Part shown: positions 15,732 to 24,594 of the stretch, piece by piece
How positions within the stretch are numbered: the first letter of the stretch is position 1
Layout: each line of letters begins with the position of its first letter
Notes under the pieces: generated by a model
Told to the model about the DNA's origin: nothing
Database searches by the model: none
What the model saw: only the letters and a program-made list of their open reading frames with translations
Position numbers and translations under genes: made by a program
Virus record (IMG/VR): IMGVR_UViG_3300025098_000019
Location: 46,011 to 110,010 of that record
Length of the DNA stretch: 64,000 nt
From: a virus
Direction: 5' to 3' (one strand)

Positions 15732-18010
15732 TGAAATTAACCGAAGTTACATTATACGAAAATAAATCACACAGAATTTTAAAAGAAGGCTGGCAGGATC
15801 TTACTGAATCACAAAAACTTTATCAAGGAAGATTTGAAAAAGAACTTTGGCCATTAGTTGAACAATACACAAAACTAGCAGAAGCAGAACTTTCTAGACA
15901 ACAAGTATTAGATATCTTTAGTGGTGCTGAACAAGTTGCAATGGACAGTGGCGATAATAAAACAATCGCTGGTAAAGTAGGCGCAGGCGCAGCAGCAGCC
16001 GCAAAACTTCCTGTAGATATTGCTAAAAAAGTTGATGCAAAAATTAACGAACTAGGTAAACTAGCACAAAATGCAGGTCCTGTAAAAAATGCAGATGCTA
16101 AGTTTGCACAACTTAAGAAAGATATTACTGCAAATAACAGTGACAGTAAAATTGTACAAGGTGTACAAAAGATAAGTGATTGGGCAAAAGCAAATCCTGG
16201 TAAAGCAAGTGTAGCTGTTGGTATTTTAACTACTATGGCAGCATTTGCAGGCGGTCCTGCGGGCGGCGCAGCAGCAGGTTTGGTACTACGTGCATCAAAA
16301 GATTTATTACAAGGCGAGGAGCTTTCAGCAGCAGTTGGCAAGTCAATCAAGACTGGTGTTTATGGTGCTCTTGCTGGCATGGCATTTAGTGAACTTACAG
16401 ATAATATTGTTGATAACATTTCATCTGCACAAGGCGCAGAGCTTGAAGCAATGGAAGCAAGTTTGAAAGCTGAAAATCTTGCAACAGCAAAAGCTGACTT
16501 ATTTGCAGACCTAGGAATGGAAGTTGATGTTCTAGACGGTGCAACTAGAATTGATATGAGTGGAAACTTAAATGGATTCTACTATTCATATGACACAGTT
16601 ATTCCACCAGACATGATGGGTCAATACGAAGCATTAAGTAATGCAGTAAGTAGTGCAGATACATTTAGTCCTGAACACTATGCAGCAGCAGCCAAGTTCC
16701 ATGATTTTATGGGCGGATTAGTTGACGCTCCTGAAGCAAAGAATTTAACAGCAGCCTGGGACGCACTAAAAGAAATACCAAAAGAACAGTTAACTACTGC
16801 AAACCTTGATACACTTCTTGCTCAAGCAGAATCTAGTGGTGCAGTATTAACCGCATTAAATGATGCAGGCGGAGCAATAGCTGCGGCTGCTCAAGGTGCA
16901 TTACAAACAGTTGACGATACTGCCAAAGATGCACATAAAGCAAAGCCAGTTGATCCAGAAATTAAGCAACAACTTGAACTAGATTTAAAAGGCGGAAGCA
17001 ATGCAAAAGCAGAATCAATGTCAATGGAAGAACGCTTTGAATTGTATCTAGCAGAAGCAGATCCTGCACAAGGAGAATTGCCTTTAGATAATCCTAATAC
17101 AATGGGTGCAAAACTAAAGCGTGGAGCAGGAAAACTTGCAGGTAAAGCCGCAGGTGCAGTAAAAGGCGCAGCAAGTTCAGCAGCAGGTGCAGTAAAACAA
17201 GGTGCAAAAGATGTTGGTAATAAAGTTACTGCTAATAAACTTACAAAAACTTGGAAGTCAATGGGAGAACCAACTGACGCAGGAAGTATTGCTAATATTT
17301 TAGCAGATGCAGGTGTAAGTAATGACCAAATTGCACAAATAAGTAAAACTGCTAACGTAAAATTACAACCTACGCCAAAATCAACAGCAGCAGATCCTAA
17401 AGCAGCAGCAAAAGCAACTGCAACTGCAAAAGCAACTGCAAAAGATCCTAAAGCAGCAGCAGCAGAGCCTAAATCAGCAATTTCTAAAGGTGCTAATAAA
17501 GCAACTGCAACAAAGCCAATGAAAAAAGGTACTACAAAAGAAGTAGGCGGCAAAACTTATCGTTGGGAAGGCGCACTTTGGGTAGACACTGCAACAAATA
17601 AACCAGTGAGTGTTGCAAATGCAATGAAAATGGGATTAGGTAATCCTAAATTAGACCCAATTATATCAGCAGCGAAAAAAGATCCTGCACTTGCTAAGTT
17701 AATTAAACAACAAATTACTTCTAAAGGTGTTAAAGCAGGTACTGCGCAAGCAGCAAAAGCAGCACAACCAGATGCTAAAAATAAAGTAGCTCCAAAAGCA
17801 GCTCCGGCAGCTAGTGTAGCACCAAAAGCAGCACCGACAGCTAATGTAGCACCAAAAGCAGCAGCAACTAAGAAGACAGCCGCAAAAGCAGCACCAGCAG
17901 CTAATGTAGCAACTGCAAAATCAGGTGGTAAACTTAAGAAAGCAGCAGGCGCAGTAAAAAGTGGTTATAAAAATTATAATAAAATGAGTGCTTTAAATCC
18001 AGGTTCTTAA
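15731..18010 (+). CDS. Large virion-type protein with histone-H1-like Lys/Ala/Pro tail
   Basis: 759 residues, not assigned. N-terminus MKLTEVTLYENKS again carries a possible protease-cleavable leader (LYE). Residues 95-160 are Ala/Lys-rich helix; residues 155-185 form a hydrophobic Gly/Ala segment (VAVGILTTMAAFAGG) that might insert in a membrane; a mixed globular part spans 215-400. From about 475 to the end it is rich in Lys, Ala and Pro (repeats such as PKAAPAASVAPKAAPTANVA), like the tails of histone H1 or HU-like proteins, so DNA contact inside the capsid or during ejection is plausible. The stop overlaps the convergent minus-strand tail-assembly reading frame by four bases (18007-18010). 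The alternative is a pilot or tail-tube-associated protein. Confidence 0.6.
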   Translation: MKLTEVTLYENKSHRILKEGWQDLTESQKLYQGRFEKELWPLVEQYTKLAEAELSRQQVLDIFSGAEQVAMDSGDNKTIAGKVGAGAAAAAKLPVDIAKKVDAKINELGKLAQNAGPVKNADAKFAQLKKDITANNSDSKIVQGVQKISDWAKANPGKASVAVGILTTMAAFAGGPAGGAAAGLVLRASKDLLQGEELSAAVGKSIKTGVYGALAGMAFSELTDNIVDNISSAQGAELEAMEASLKAENLATAKADLFADLGMEVDVLDGATRIDMSGNLNGFYYSYDTVIPPDMMGQYEALSNAVSSADTFSPEHYAAAAKFHDFMGGLVDAPEAKNLTAAWDALKEIPKEQLTTANLDTLLAQAESSGAVLTALNDAGGAIAAAAQGALQTVDDTAKDAHKAKPVDPEIKQQLELDLKGGSNAKAESMSMEERFELYLAEADPAQGELPLDNPNTMGAKLKRGAGKLAGKAAGAVKGAASSAAGAVKQGAKDVGNKVTANKLTKTWKSMGEPTDAGSIANILADAGVSNDQIAQISKTANVKLQPTPKSTAADPKAAAKATATAKATAKDPKAAAAEPKSAISKGANKATATKPMKKGTTKEVGGKTYRWEGALWVDTATNKPVSVANAMKMGLGNPKLDPIISAAKKDPALAKLIKQQITSKGVKAGTAQAAKAAQPDAKNKVAPKAAPAASVAPKAAPTANVAPKAAATKKTAAKAAPAANVATAKSGGKLKKAAGAVKSGYKNYNKMSALNPGS

Positions 18011-18240
18011 AAGAACGGTAAACCTGACTTTTTAGTAGTTTCCATATTGTCTTTAACAATACCACTTATCATTTCGCGTTCTTCTGAAGACAAATAGTGT
18101 GCTTCAGTGTAGGATAATCCCCCTCGCATATACCAAACAGTTTGTAGTAAATCATTTTTGATTTGCTTGACTTGATTTTCTAGGACCTTAACTTCTTTTA
18201 ATATTTCGTCAAGGGGTAGGTTTAAGATCCTTATGCGAAA
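18007..18240 (-). CDS. Tail assembly chaperone extension reached by -1 frameshift from the gp26-like gene
   Basis: The minus-strand frame is open from the slippery site to a TAA at 18007-18009 and encodes 77 residues: a coiled-coil start (LDEILKEVKVLENQ), then YMRGGLSYTEAHYLSSEERE and a C-terminus ending KKSGLPFF. It has no ATG, GTG or TTG in the first 40 codons; the first ATG, in WYMRGG, lacks a ribosome binding site and would cut the domain. The upstream boundary of this frame is a TGA near 18252, just before the slip site. The arrangement is that of lambda gpG/gpGT and P2 E/E', whose frameshift products chaperone the tape measure protein. The fused product would be 360 residues. This reading is inferred from sequence only. 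Confidence 0.65.
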   Translation of the reverse strand, partial: FRIRILNLPLDEILKEVKVLENQVKQIKNDLLQTVWYMRGGLSYTEAHYLSSEEREMISGIVKDNMETTKKSGLPFF

Positions 18241-19088
18241 AAATTTGTTTGATCAAATGCAATTGGTACTTCGTATGATGCAGGAACACCTTTTGTAATT
18301 TCTTCGTCTGTTGCATCAACTATCATTGGTTTAATTTCAAAAGAATCTTTTTGACTTTGTAAATGATTTTGAATATGCTCAAAAGTTGTTTTATCAGCAT
18401 TTTCAATAAACTCGCTGATGTGTTCTCTACTTGTAACTACATCGTCGCCTATCTGAATAGATTGTATACTAAACTTTATGCTGTCAACAGTAAGATCTGT
18501 TAGTTTTTTAAAGCTAGACTGAAACTGTGATAGTTTTTCTTCTTCAGTTAAGTCTTGATCATTAACAACTGCAAATATTCTTTGCTCTTCAAATGTTTTT
18601 AAGTTAACTGATGTAAATTCTTTGTATGTTAACGGCTTCATTGTAATAGTTAAATCACCCATTATACAAGTACCATTGTATTGTGCAGAAATTAGTCTTT
18701 CAAGAATAATTTTTAAGTCTAACTCAAAGTCTTTTTCTTCTTCAGTTATCGGTGTTGTAGTTGTTAGTGTCATCATATCGCCATAAGTTGCAATTCTAAT
18801 AGCAACTAGTGCAGCGTCAACATCTAAACTTGGCATATTCCATGCATTTTTAATATTAGGAATACAACTTTGAATAATATCAACAGTTGCTTGTCCGTTT
18901 AATAGTGCATCAGGTGTTTTTATAATCATCTCGTCTTTTGCTGTCATAGCATAGACTGGATATTCGTTGTTTTCTAGCAAATCGATACTATTGTTACCAT
19001 AGTATTGACCTTGAGACGGTAAAGATAGGTAAATCTTTGGTTGTCTGAAGTACTTTTGTAACGGATTAGCCGTTGCGGTATTAGTCAT
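18231..19088 (-). CDS. gp26: gp26-like baseplate/tail assembly protein (T4 base plate protein family)
   Basis: 285 residues. The N-terminal signature QPKIYLSLPSQGQYY, PVYAMTAKDEM with KTPDALLNGQATV, and CIPNIKNAWNMPSLDVDAALVAIRIATYG identify the T4 base plate protein family that includes gp26. In this family the protein behaves like a tail assembly chaperone. The start has a good AGGAG site. The gene ends in AAATTTTTTCGC then the TAA at 18231-18233; the slippery heptamer A AAT TTT sits four codons before the stop, allowing a -1 shift into the 77-residue extension. Its late promoter TATAAATA is at 19133-19140, and the divergent neighbour is the probable tape measure gene, its expected client. 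Confidence 0.85.
   Translation of the reverse strand: MTNTATANPLQKYFRQPKIYLSLPSQGQYYGNNSIDLLENNEYPVYAMTAKDEMIIKTPDALLNGQATVDIIQSCIPNIKNAWNMPSLDVDAALVAIRIATYGDMMTLTTTTPITEEEKDFELDLKIILERLISAQYNGTCIMGDLTITMKPLTYKEFTSVNLKTFEEQRIFAVVNDQDLTEEEKLSQFQSSFKKLTDLTVDSIKFSIQSIQIGDDVVTSREHISEFIENADKTTFEHIQNHLQSQKDSFEIKPMIVDATDEEITKGVPASYEVPIAFDQTNFFA
18240..18246 (-). promoter_or_regulatory. Programmed -1 frameshift heptamer A AAT TTT
   Basis: In the gp26-like frame the codons ACA AAT TTT TTC GCA TAA contain the X XXY YYZ heptamer AAATTTT, the canonical form for tandem -1 slippage. After slipping, base 18240 is read twice and translation continues for 77 codons. I see only a weak downstream stem (AAGG/CCTT), so any stimulator is unclear. 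Confidence 0.6.
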
Positions 19089-19100
19089 ATAATTCTCCTG

Positions 19101-19107
19101 CTAAATA
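19101..19107 (+). promoter_or_regulatory. Late promoter-like CTAAATA before the tape measure gene
   Basis: CTAAATA followed by C on the plus strand, 59 bases before the GTG at 19167. It is one of several CTAAATA variants in intergenic positions of this window and interleaves with the minus-strand promoter at 19133. Confidence 0.4.
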
Positions 19108-19132
19108 CAATGTATAAAGTATATACCATTTT

Positions 19133-19140
19133 TATTTATA
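19133..19140 (-). promoter_or_regulatory. Late promoter TATAAATA for the gp26-like gene
   Basis: The minus strand reads a perfect TATAAATA, 44 bases upstream of the ATG at 19088, consistent with late expression of tail assembly genes. Confidence 0.65.
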
Positions 19141-19166
19141 TACGTATTTAACTAGGACCTAACTAA

Positions 19167-21956
19167 GTGGCAGAAGAAATTGAAATTAGTAATGTAGGCG
19201 GAGCCAATGGTGTTGCAAGTGAAGCAACGCTTAAAGCTCTTGTTGATGCATTAAACAAAAAAGACGGATCTGGCGCCTCTGGCAAGGCAGCAAAACAGTA
19301 TAACGACCAATTAAAAAATGGTGCAACAGTAACTAGAGACAATAATAAAGCAACAAAGACTAATACTAAAGCTACTATTAGTGCTTCAGAAGCTACAAGT
19401 AAGTTTGCTTCAAAATTAAGTGGTGCCGCATTAGGCGCAATTGGTGCTATAGCTGGTTCAATAGGTAATCTTGGTAAAGAGTTTATCAATGGCGGTAGTC
19501 AACTAGGTGATTTTACACAGCACTTACCTTTAGTTGGACAAGCAATATCTCCTTTAGTTGGATTAATTGACGATAGTGTATCAAGCTTCAGAGCATTGTC
19601 AAGTGTTGGTGCTAGTTTTGGTAACAGTATAACTGATATGCGTCTAGCATCTGCTAATGCCGGATTAAGTATGGAAGAATTCTCTGGCTTAATAGGTAGT
19701 AATTCAGAAACACTTCGATTATTAGGTGGAACTGTTTCACAAGGTACTCAAAGATTCCTTCAAATGAATCGTAATCTTAAAGATACTGGTGATTTTGAAA
19801 CTCTAAAGAACTTAGGCTTTACAGTTATGGACATCAACGAAGGAATGGTTGATTACATTGACTTACAAGCTAATTTAGGTAGAAACCAAAAGCGTAGTGC
19901 TGCAAGCCTAGCACAAGGTTCATCGCAATACCTACAACAACTAGATGCACTTGCAAAAGTAACAGGTAAATCTAGAAAAGAATTAGCAGCTACACTGAAT
20001 AAGCAATCACAAGACGCAGGTTTCAGAGCATTAATGAATCAGTTTGAAGCAGGAAGCGAAAAAGCTGAGAATTTTGCATCAAGCATGGCTTTGATTGACA
20101 CACTTCCTGCAGAAGTTGCAACAGGATTAAAAGACTTAGCAGATGGCGTAGCACAAACGCCCGAAGCAGTAGCATTAATAAATGCAGCAGGCCCAGAAAT
20201 TGCAGATGCAATGGAAGCTGTTGCTAACGGAGCAGATCCACAAGTTATAATCGATGCACTTGGTAAAGCAGGTGTTGATATGGAAAAATTTGCAGGACTT
20301 GAAGGCAAACAAAGAGCTGCATTCATTCAAAATCTAAGGCAAACAAATCCTACACTAGCAGCAATACTTGATTCTTCTACTCAATTAACTAAGATAGGTA
20401 ATGCAGAATTTAAAAAAGCACAAGGCGAACAGAAAAAACGAGACGAGATTACAGCATCACTTACTACATTCGATGATTCCGTTCGCGAAGTTAGATCAAA
20501 ACTATCTAAAGCGTTTATTGAGAGTGGCCTCTTTGAAGCTATCTCAGGTCAAACTGGTAATTTAGCTGATGGACTAGCAGCAGCAGTGCCGCATATTGTA
20601 AATTTCTTAAAAGAGTTTACATCTATTGCACAAGGTGAAGGTTTCGGAGCAGCAATTTCTCAAAAAATTATTGATCCAATGAAAGAAGCGTTACTTAACG
20701 GTATTAAAGGACTTTGGACAGACTCAAGTATATTTTCAAAAATGGCTATTGGTATTTTGGGCTTATTTGCAGGAGCAAAAGTTGTTGGCGCTCTAACAGG
20801 CGGCCTAAGTAAATTATTTGGCGTTGGTGGCGGCGGCGGCATGGGCGGTGGCGGAATGCCAGGCAAAGGCAAAGGAGCAGCCGCAGGTAAAGGTGCAGGA
20901 GCGTTTGTTGGAAACGTAGCTGGCGGAGCAATGACAGGTGCTGCTAAAGGACTTAGTGCATTTGCAAGTCCGCAAGTAGCAATTGGTGCAGGTGTATTAG
21001 CAGGAACAATCTTAGTAGTTGGCGGAGCAGTAGCAGGCGCAACATGGATGATGGGCAAAGCACTACCAACATTTGCAGAAGGTTTAACAAAATTTGAAGA
21101 ACTAGACGGCGAAAAACTTAAATCAGCTGGTTTAGGTATGGTTGCTATCGGTGGAGGCTTTGCAGCCTTCGGCGTAGGAGGTGTTGCAGCAGGCATAGGC
21201 GGCATTATTGGCAGCATATCCGAAGGGCTGCTAGGAATGTTTGGCGGTGACGATCCATTAACTAAGATAAAAAAGTTTGGTGATGCTGATATTGATGCAG
21301 TAAAAGTAAAAGCAAACGCAGAAGCAATGGTTGCATTTGGTGAAGCAATGGGTGCAGCAGGTGTAGGAAATGCAGCAGCAGGAGCAGGCGGAATTGTAGG
21401 AGCATTTGCAAGTTTCTTTGCTGACGATCCAACAGAGCAAGTTAAAGAGTTTGGCAAACTAGATATTAATGCGGACGGTGTTACTAATAATGCCAATGCA
21501 ATGCTAGTGATGTCACAAGGCATCGCTGCAATGGCAAACGCCGGTATATCTTCACTAACAATAGATGATGGGCTAATAGACAACTTTTCTACATTATCAA
21601 AAATAGGCCCAGGATTAGATACAGCAGGTGATGCAATAGTTAAAATAGCAGGTGTTGCTGACCTAAGTGGAAATGTTGATTTGTTAAATTCGATTGACAG
21701 AAGTGGAATAAGAAACTATAATATAGAATTAGCTAAGATGGTTGATTTGCTTGAAAACATGAATACTGAACTATCAAAAGATAATAAATTTGGATTTGGC
21801 AGCGGAACAAATGCCGGAGACGTGATGCAAACCATGGCTGACAGTGGTCAAGCCACTACTCAGCTAAGTACTACTATGCTTACAACATTGGAAGAGATAA
21901 AAGATATAAACAAAGCAAGTAAGACATTGCTTGGTGAAATAAAGAGAAATATATAA
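19167..21956 (+). CDS. Probable tail tape measure protein
   Basis: 929 residues from a GTG start (protein begins MAEEIEIS); the ribosome binding site is weak (AGGAC). The protein is Ala/Gly-rich and mostly helical with hydrophobic stretches typical of tape measures: residues 85-105 (AALGAIGAIAGSIG), and repeated membrane-like segments between about 525 and 710, including a Gly-rich run GVGGGGGMGGGG, LAGTILVVGGAVAGATWMMG and GLGMVAIGGGFAAFGVGG. The C-terminal 150 residues are hydrophilic helix. No peptidase or lysozyme motif is visible. Its position beside the tail assembly chaperone and directly before the portal supports the assignment, though the chaperone is on the opposite strand. The stop and the portal ATG are separated by one base. 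A membrane-penetrating pilot protein is the alternative. Confidence 0.65.
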   Translation: MAEEIEISNVGGANGVASEATLKALVDALNKKDGSGASGKAAKQYNDQLKNGATVTRDNNKATKTNTKATISASEATSKFASKLSGAALGAIGAIAGSIGNLGKEFINGGSQLGDFTQHLPLVGQAISPLVGLIDDSVSSFRALSSVGASFGNSITDMRLASANAGLSMEEFSGLIGSNSETLRLLGGTVSQGTQRFLQMNRNLKDTGDFETLKNLGFTVMDINEGMVDYIDLQANLGRNQKRSAASLAQGSSQYLQQLDALAKVTGKSRKELAATLNKQSQDAGFRALMNQFEAGSEKAENFASSMALIDTLPAEVATGLKDLADGVAQTPEAVALINAAGPEIADAMEAVANGADPQVIIDALGKAGVDMEKFAGLEGKQRAAFIQNLRQTNPTLAAILDSSTQLTKIGNAEFKKAQGEQKKRDEITASLTTFDDSVREVRSKLSKAFIESGLFEAISGQTGNLADGLAAAVPHIVNFLKEFTSIAQGEGFGAAISQKIIDPMKEALLNGIKGLWTDSSIFSKMAIGILGLFAGAKVVGALTGGLSKLFGVGGGGGMGGGGMPGKGKGAAAGKGAGAFVGNVAGGAMTGAAKGLSAFASPQVAIGAGVLAGTILVVGGAVAGATWMMGKALPTFAEGLTKFEELDGEKLKSAGLGMVAIGGGFAAFGVGGVAAGIGGIIGSISEGLLGMFGGDDPLTKIKKFGDADIDAVKVKANAEAMVAFGEAMGAAGVGNAAAGAGGIVGAFASFFADDPTEQVKEFGKLDINADGVTNNANAMLVMSQGIAAMANAGISSLTIDDGLIDNFSTLSKIGPGLDTAGDAIVKIAGVADLSGNVDLLNSIDRSGIRNYNIELAKMVDLLENMNTELSKDNKFGFGSGTNAGDVMQTMADSGQATTQLSTTMLTTLEEIKDINKASKTLLGEIKRNI

Positions 21957-21957
21957 A

Positions 21958-23709
21958 ATGAGTTGGAAAAAACACTTTACACCAGTGCCACAAGGCACAG
22001 CAACAGGCGGATCGTACAGTCCTTTAAGTAATTACAAAGGAAGTATGCCAGGACCTGCTGCAAGAAATTATAATTCACACTTGCCAGATGTATATGTAGG
22101 AAATCCTAATCGTATCGAAAGGTATGGTCAATATAATACAATGGATTCAGATTCTGAAGTAAATGCAGCACTTGATATACTTGCAGAGTTTTGTACTCAA
22201 ACTAATGAAGCAAACGGCACTAATTTTAAATTAAATTTTAAACAAAAAGCAACTAACTCAGAAACAACAATTATATCAAAATATCTACAACAGTGGTGTA
22301 AACTTAATAAGTTTGAAACACGCATGTTTAGATTAATACGTAATTCCTTTAAGTACGGTGATCAAATATTTGTTAGAGATCCAGAAACTAAAAAGTTATT
22401 TCATGTAGACTGTGCAAACCTTACAAAAATTATTGTAAACGAAAGTGAAGGCAAAGTTCCAGAACAGTATGTTGTTAAAGATATGAATTTAAATTTTAAA
22501 GATTTAGTAGCAACTACACCTTATCAAACAAATGGTCAAATAAACAATGGCGGCGCAGGCAGCTATCAAAGTTCAAGCTCAGGCAAAGGATATATTTCAG
22601 GCGGAGCAGGACAAAATGCAGGAACAAGATTTAGTAGAGAAGAAAATGAAATAGCAATTGATTCAGAACATATTGTTCACCTATCAATGAGTGAAGGATT
22701 AGATAATAATTATCCTTTTGGTAATTCATTACTTGAAACTATTTTTAAAGTTTACAAACAAAAAGAATTGCTTGAAGATGCGATTATTATATATCGTGTT
22801 CAAAGAGCTCCAGAAAGAAGAGTCTTTTACGTTGATGTGGGCAACATGCCTTCACACCTTGCTATGCAATTTGTGGAACGTGTTAAAACGGAAATACATC
22901 AGAGACGTATCCCATCGCAGACTGGCGGAGGTCAAAGCGTCATAGACAGCTCATATAATCCGCTTTCAATTAACGAAGACTACTTCTTCCCACAAACTGC
23001 TGAAGGTAGAGGATCTAAAGTAGAAACACTGCCAGGCGGAACTAACCTAGGAGAAATTGATGACCTTAGATATTTTACTAATAAGCTCGTACGTGGTTTA
23101 CGAATCCCTAGCAGCTACTTGCCTACCGGCGCTGAAGATGCTACTTCATCATACAATGATGGACGAGTCGGAACTGCTTATATACAAGAATTAAGATTTA
23201 ATACTTATTGCGAACGCTTGCAAGGCCTGTTAGTTGAAGACTTTGATCAAGAATTTAAACGTTACCTTTTAGAAAAAGGTGTAAACATTGATACTTCAAT
23301 GTTTGATATTCAATTCCAGCCACCACAAAACTTTGCAAGTTACAGACAAAGTGAAATTGATAATGCTCGTGTACCAACTTATACACAAATGAGTGCTATA
23401 CCTTATATTTCAAATAGATTTGCATTAAAACGTTTCTTAGGTATGTCAGATGAAGAGATTGCAGATAACGAAAGATTGTGGAAAGAAGAAAACGTTGAAA
23501 ACTTAGAAGTACCACCAGCAGATGCATCAGGAGAGATGCGTAGTGCAGGTATAAGCGGCGCAGGTCTTGAAGCTGACTTGTCAGATGCCGAAGGCGAAGC
23601 TGCACCAGATGAAGCTCCAATTGAAGGAGGAGTAGGTACTCCGCCCGAAACTAATACTGGTGCAACATTAGGCGGCGGAGATGCCGCAGCAACAGATCAA
23701 ACGATATAA
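21958..23709 (+). CDS. gp20: Portal protein gp20
   Basis: 583 residues. Portal hallmarks of T4-like phages are clear: NRIERYGQYNTMDSDSEV with NAALDILAEFC near residue 60-80, KYGDQIFVRD near 135, YPFGNSLLE near 255, YRVQRAPERRVFYVDVGNMP near 280-300, and GGTNLGEIDDLRYF near 360, followed by RGLRIPSSYLPTG. The protein forms the dodecameric ring for DNA packaging and neck attachment. A variable insert rich in G, S and N (residues 190-225) lies before the conserved core, and the last 50 residues are Ala/Gly/Glu-rich. It opens the canonical head gene order 20-core-21-22-23. Confidence 0.96.
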   Translation: MSWKKHFTPVPQGTATGGSYSPLSNYKGSMPGPAARNYNSHLPDVYVGNPNRIERYGQYNTMDSDSEVNAALDILAEFCTQTNEANGTNFKLNFKQKATNSETTIISKYLQQWCKLNKFETRMFRLIRNSFKYGDQIFVRDPETKKLFHVDCANLTKIIVNESEGKVPEQYVVKDMNLNFKDLVATTPYQTNGQINNGGAGSYQSSSSGKGYISGGAGQNAGTRFSREENEIAIDSEHIVHLSMSEGLDNNYPFGNSLLETIFKVYKQKELLEDAIIIYRVQRAPERRVFYVDVGNMPSHLAMQFVERVKTEIHQRRIPSQTGGGQSVIDSSYNPLSINEDYFFPQTAEGRGSKVETLPGGTNLGEIDDLRYFTNKLVRGLRIPSSYLPTGAEDATSSYNDGRVGTAYIQELRFNTYCERLQGLLVEDFDQEFKRYLLEKGVNIDTSMFDIQFQPPQNFASYRQSEIDNARVPTYTQMSAIPYISNRFALKRFLGMSDEEIADNERLWKEENVENLEVPPADASGEMRSAGISGAGLEADLSDAEGEAAPDEAPIEGGVGTPPETNTGATLGGGDAAATDQTI

Positions 23710-23710
23710 G

Positions 23711-23718
23711 GATAAATA
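23711..23718 (+). promoter_or_regulatory. Late promoter motif GATAAATA within the head cluster
   Basis: GATAAATA directly after the portal stop and five bases before the ATG at 23724. Transcripts starting here would be nearly leaderless for the small core gene but could feed the later head genes. Confidence 0.4.
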
Positions 23719-23723
23719 ATTAC

Positions 23724-23969
23724 ATGATACTAAGAGAATTATTTTATTTTGATCCCGAGACTGTTGAAATGGGCCAGAACGATCGTTATGAGCCACAGCA
23801 TGACGACTCACCTCTTAAGGCATCAGACACACGAAAGTCTAAACTTACACTAAAACAAATTAACAGAATTAGAAAAGCATCTGATTTGCATAAAGAAGAA
23901 CAAGTAAACGATCTTGATTTTGTGCGTCAAATGTATGGAGTTGCAGCTAACGCTGAAGCCGGCGTCTAA
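23724..23969 (+). CDS. Small head-module protein in the gp67/gp68 position
   Basis: 81 residues, charged, with a basic helical core DTRKSKLTLKQINRIRKASD (about 36-55) and a C-terminal LDFVRQMYG motif. It sits directly after the portal, where T4 has prohead core genes 67 and 68, and resembles a conserved small gene found at this place in marine T4-like phages. A role in the prohead core is likely by position, not by a recognised domain. Its last base overlaps the next start (TAATG at 23967-23971), showing coupling to the glycosyltransferase-like gene. Confidence 0.65.
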   Translation: MILRELFYFDPETVEMGQNDRYEPQHDDSPLKASDTRKSKLTLKQINRIRKASDLHKEEQVNDLDFVRQMYGVAANAEAGV

Positions 23970-24568
23970 TGTCTGTAAGCCATACTGCTTTCGTTTTAGG
24001 AAACGGACTCAGTAGACAATCTATTAACCTACATGAATTAAAAAAACACGGAACTGTGTATGGATGTAATGCTATATACAGAGAGTTTAAGTGTGATCAT
24101 TTAATTGCTGTTGATACAAAGATGGTTCTAGAAATAGCAAAAACAAACTATCAGAAGTATAATAGTGTATGGACCAACCCAAGTAAACTGTACAAAAACA
24201 TACCATCTTTGAATTATTTTGAACCAAGTAAAGGTTGGTCAAGTGGACCTACTGCATTATGGCTTGCAAGTCAAAATGGACACAAACACATTTATATTTT
24301 AGGTTTTGATTATTCAGGCACAGGTGATCAACACGCTAACTTTAACAACATATATGCTGATACAATAAATTATAAGACGTCACAAGAACCTGCAACATTT
24401 TATGGTAATTGGTTAAGACAAACTGCATCAGTAGTTAAAGAATATAGCATAATTAGATACAGTAGAGTTATAACGTCATATAATATTTGTCCGTCTGAAC
24501 TAAATAAATTTAGAAACATTAGTAACATTTCAATTGACGATTTCAAAAAAATCGACAAATTTAAGTAG
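23969..24568 (+). CDS. Glycosyltransferase-like protein (DUF115 / GT42 sialyltransferase-like fold)
   Basis: 199 residues. The start AFVLGNGLSRQSI (7-19), GCNAIYREF (32-40) and LIAVD (45-49) match the nucleotide-binding beginning of DUF115 and CstII-type (GT42) sialyltransferase-like proteins, and SSGPTALWLA plus HIYILGFDYSG (91-117) parallels their second motif. The true donor and acceptor cannot be read from sequence. It lies inside the head operon between two prohead core genes, so a virion glycosylation role or a late-expressed cell-surface modification are both possible; simple moron-style carriage is the alternative. It is coupled to the preceding gene by overlap. Length is near the minimum for such enzymes (CstII about 260), so activity is uncertain. 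Confidence 0.65.
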   Translation: MSVSHTAFVLGNGLSRQSINLHELKKHGTVYGCNAIYREFKCDHLIAVDTKMVLEIAKTNYQKYNSVWTNPSKLYKNIPSLNYFEPSKGWSSGPTALWLASQNGHKHIYILGFDYSGTGDQHANFNNIYADTINYKTSQEPATFYGNWLRQTASVVKEYSIIRYSRVITSYNICPSELNKFRNISNISIDDFKKIDKFK

Positions 24569-24594
24569 TATCTTTCCGAAATGGTCCGTTTTGA

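Noticed and set aside
20660-21583. Long minus-strand open frame opposite the tape measure gene
   Set aside because: Its Pro/Ala/Ser-only text is the mirror of Gly/Ala-rich codons on the plus strand; no ribosome binding site and no plausible protein.
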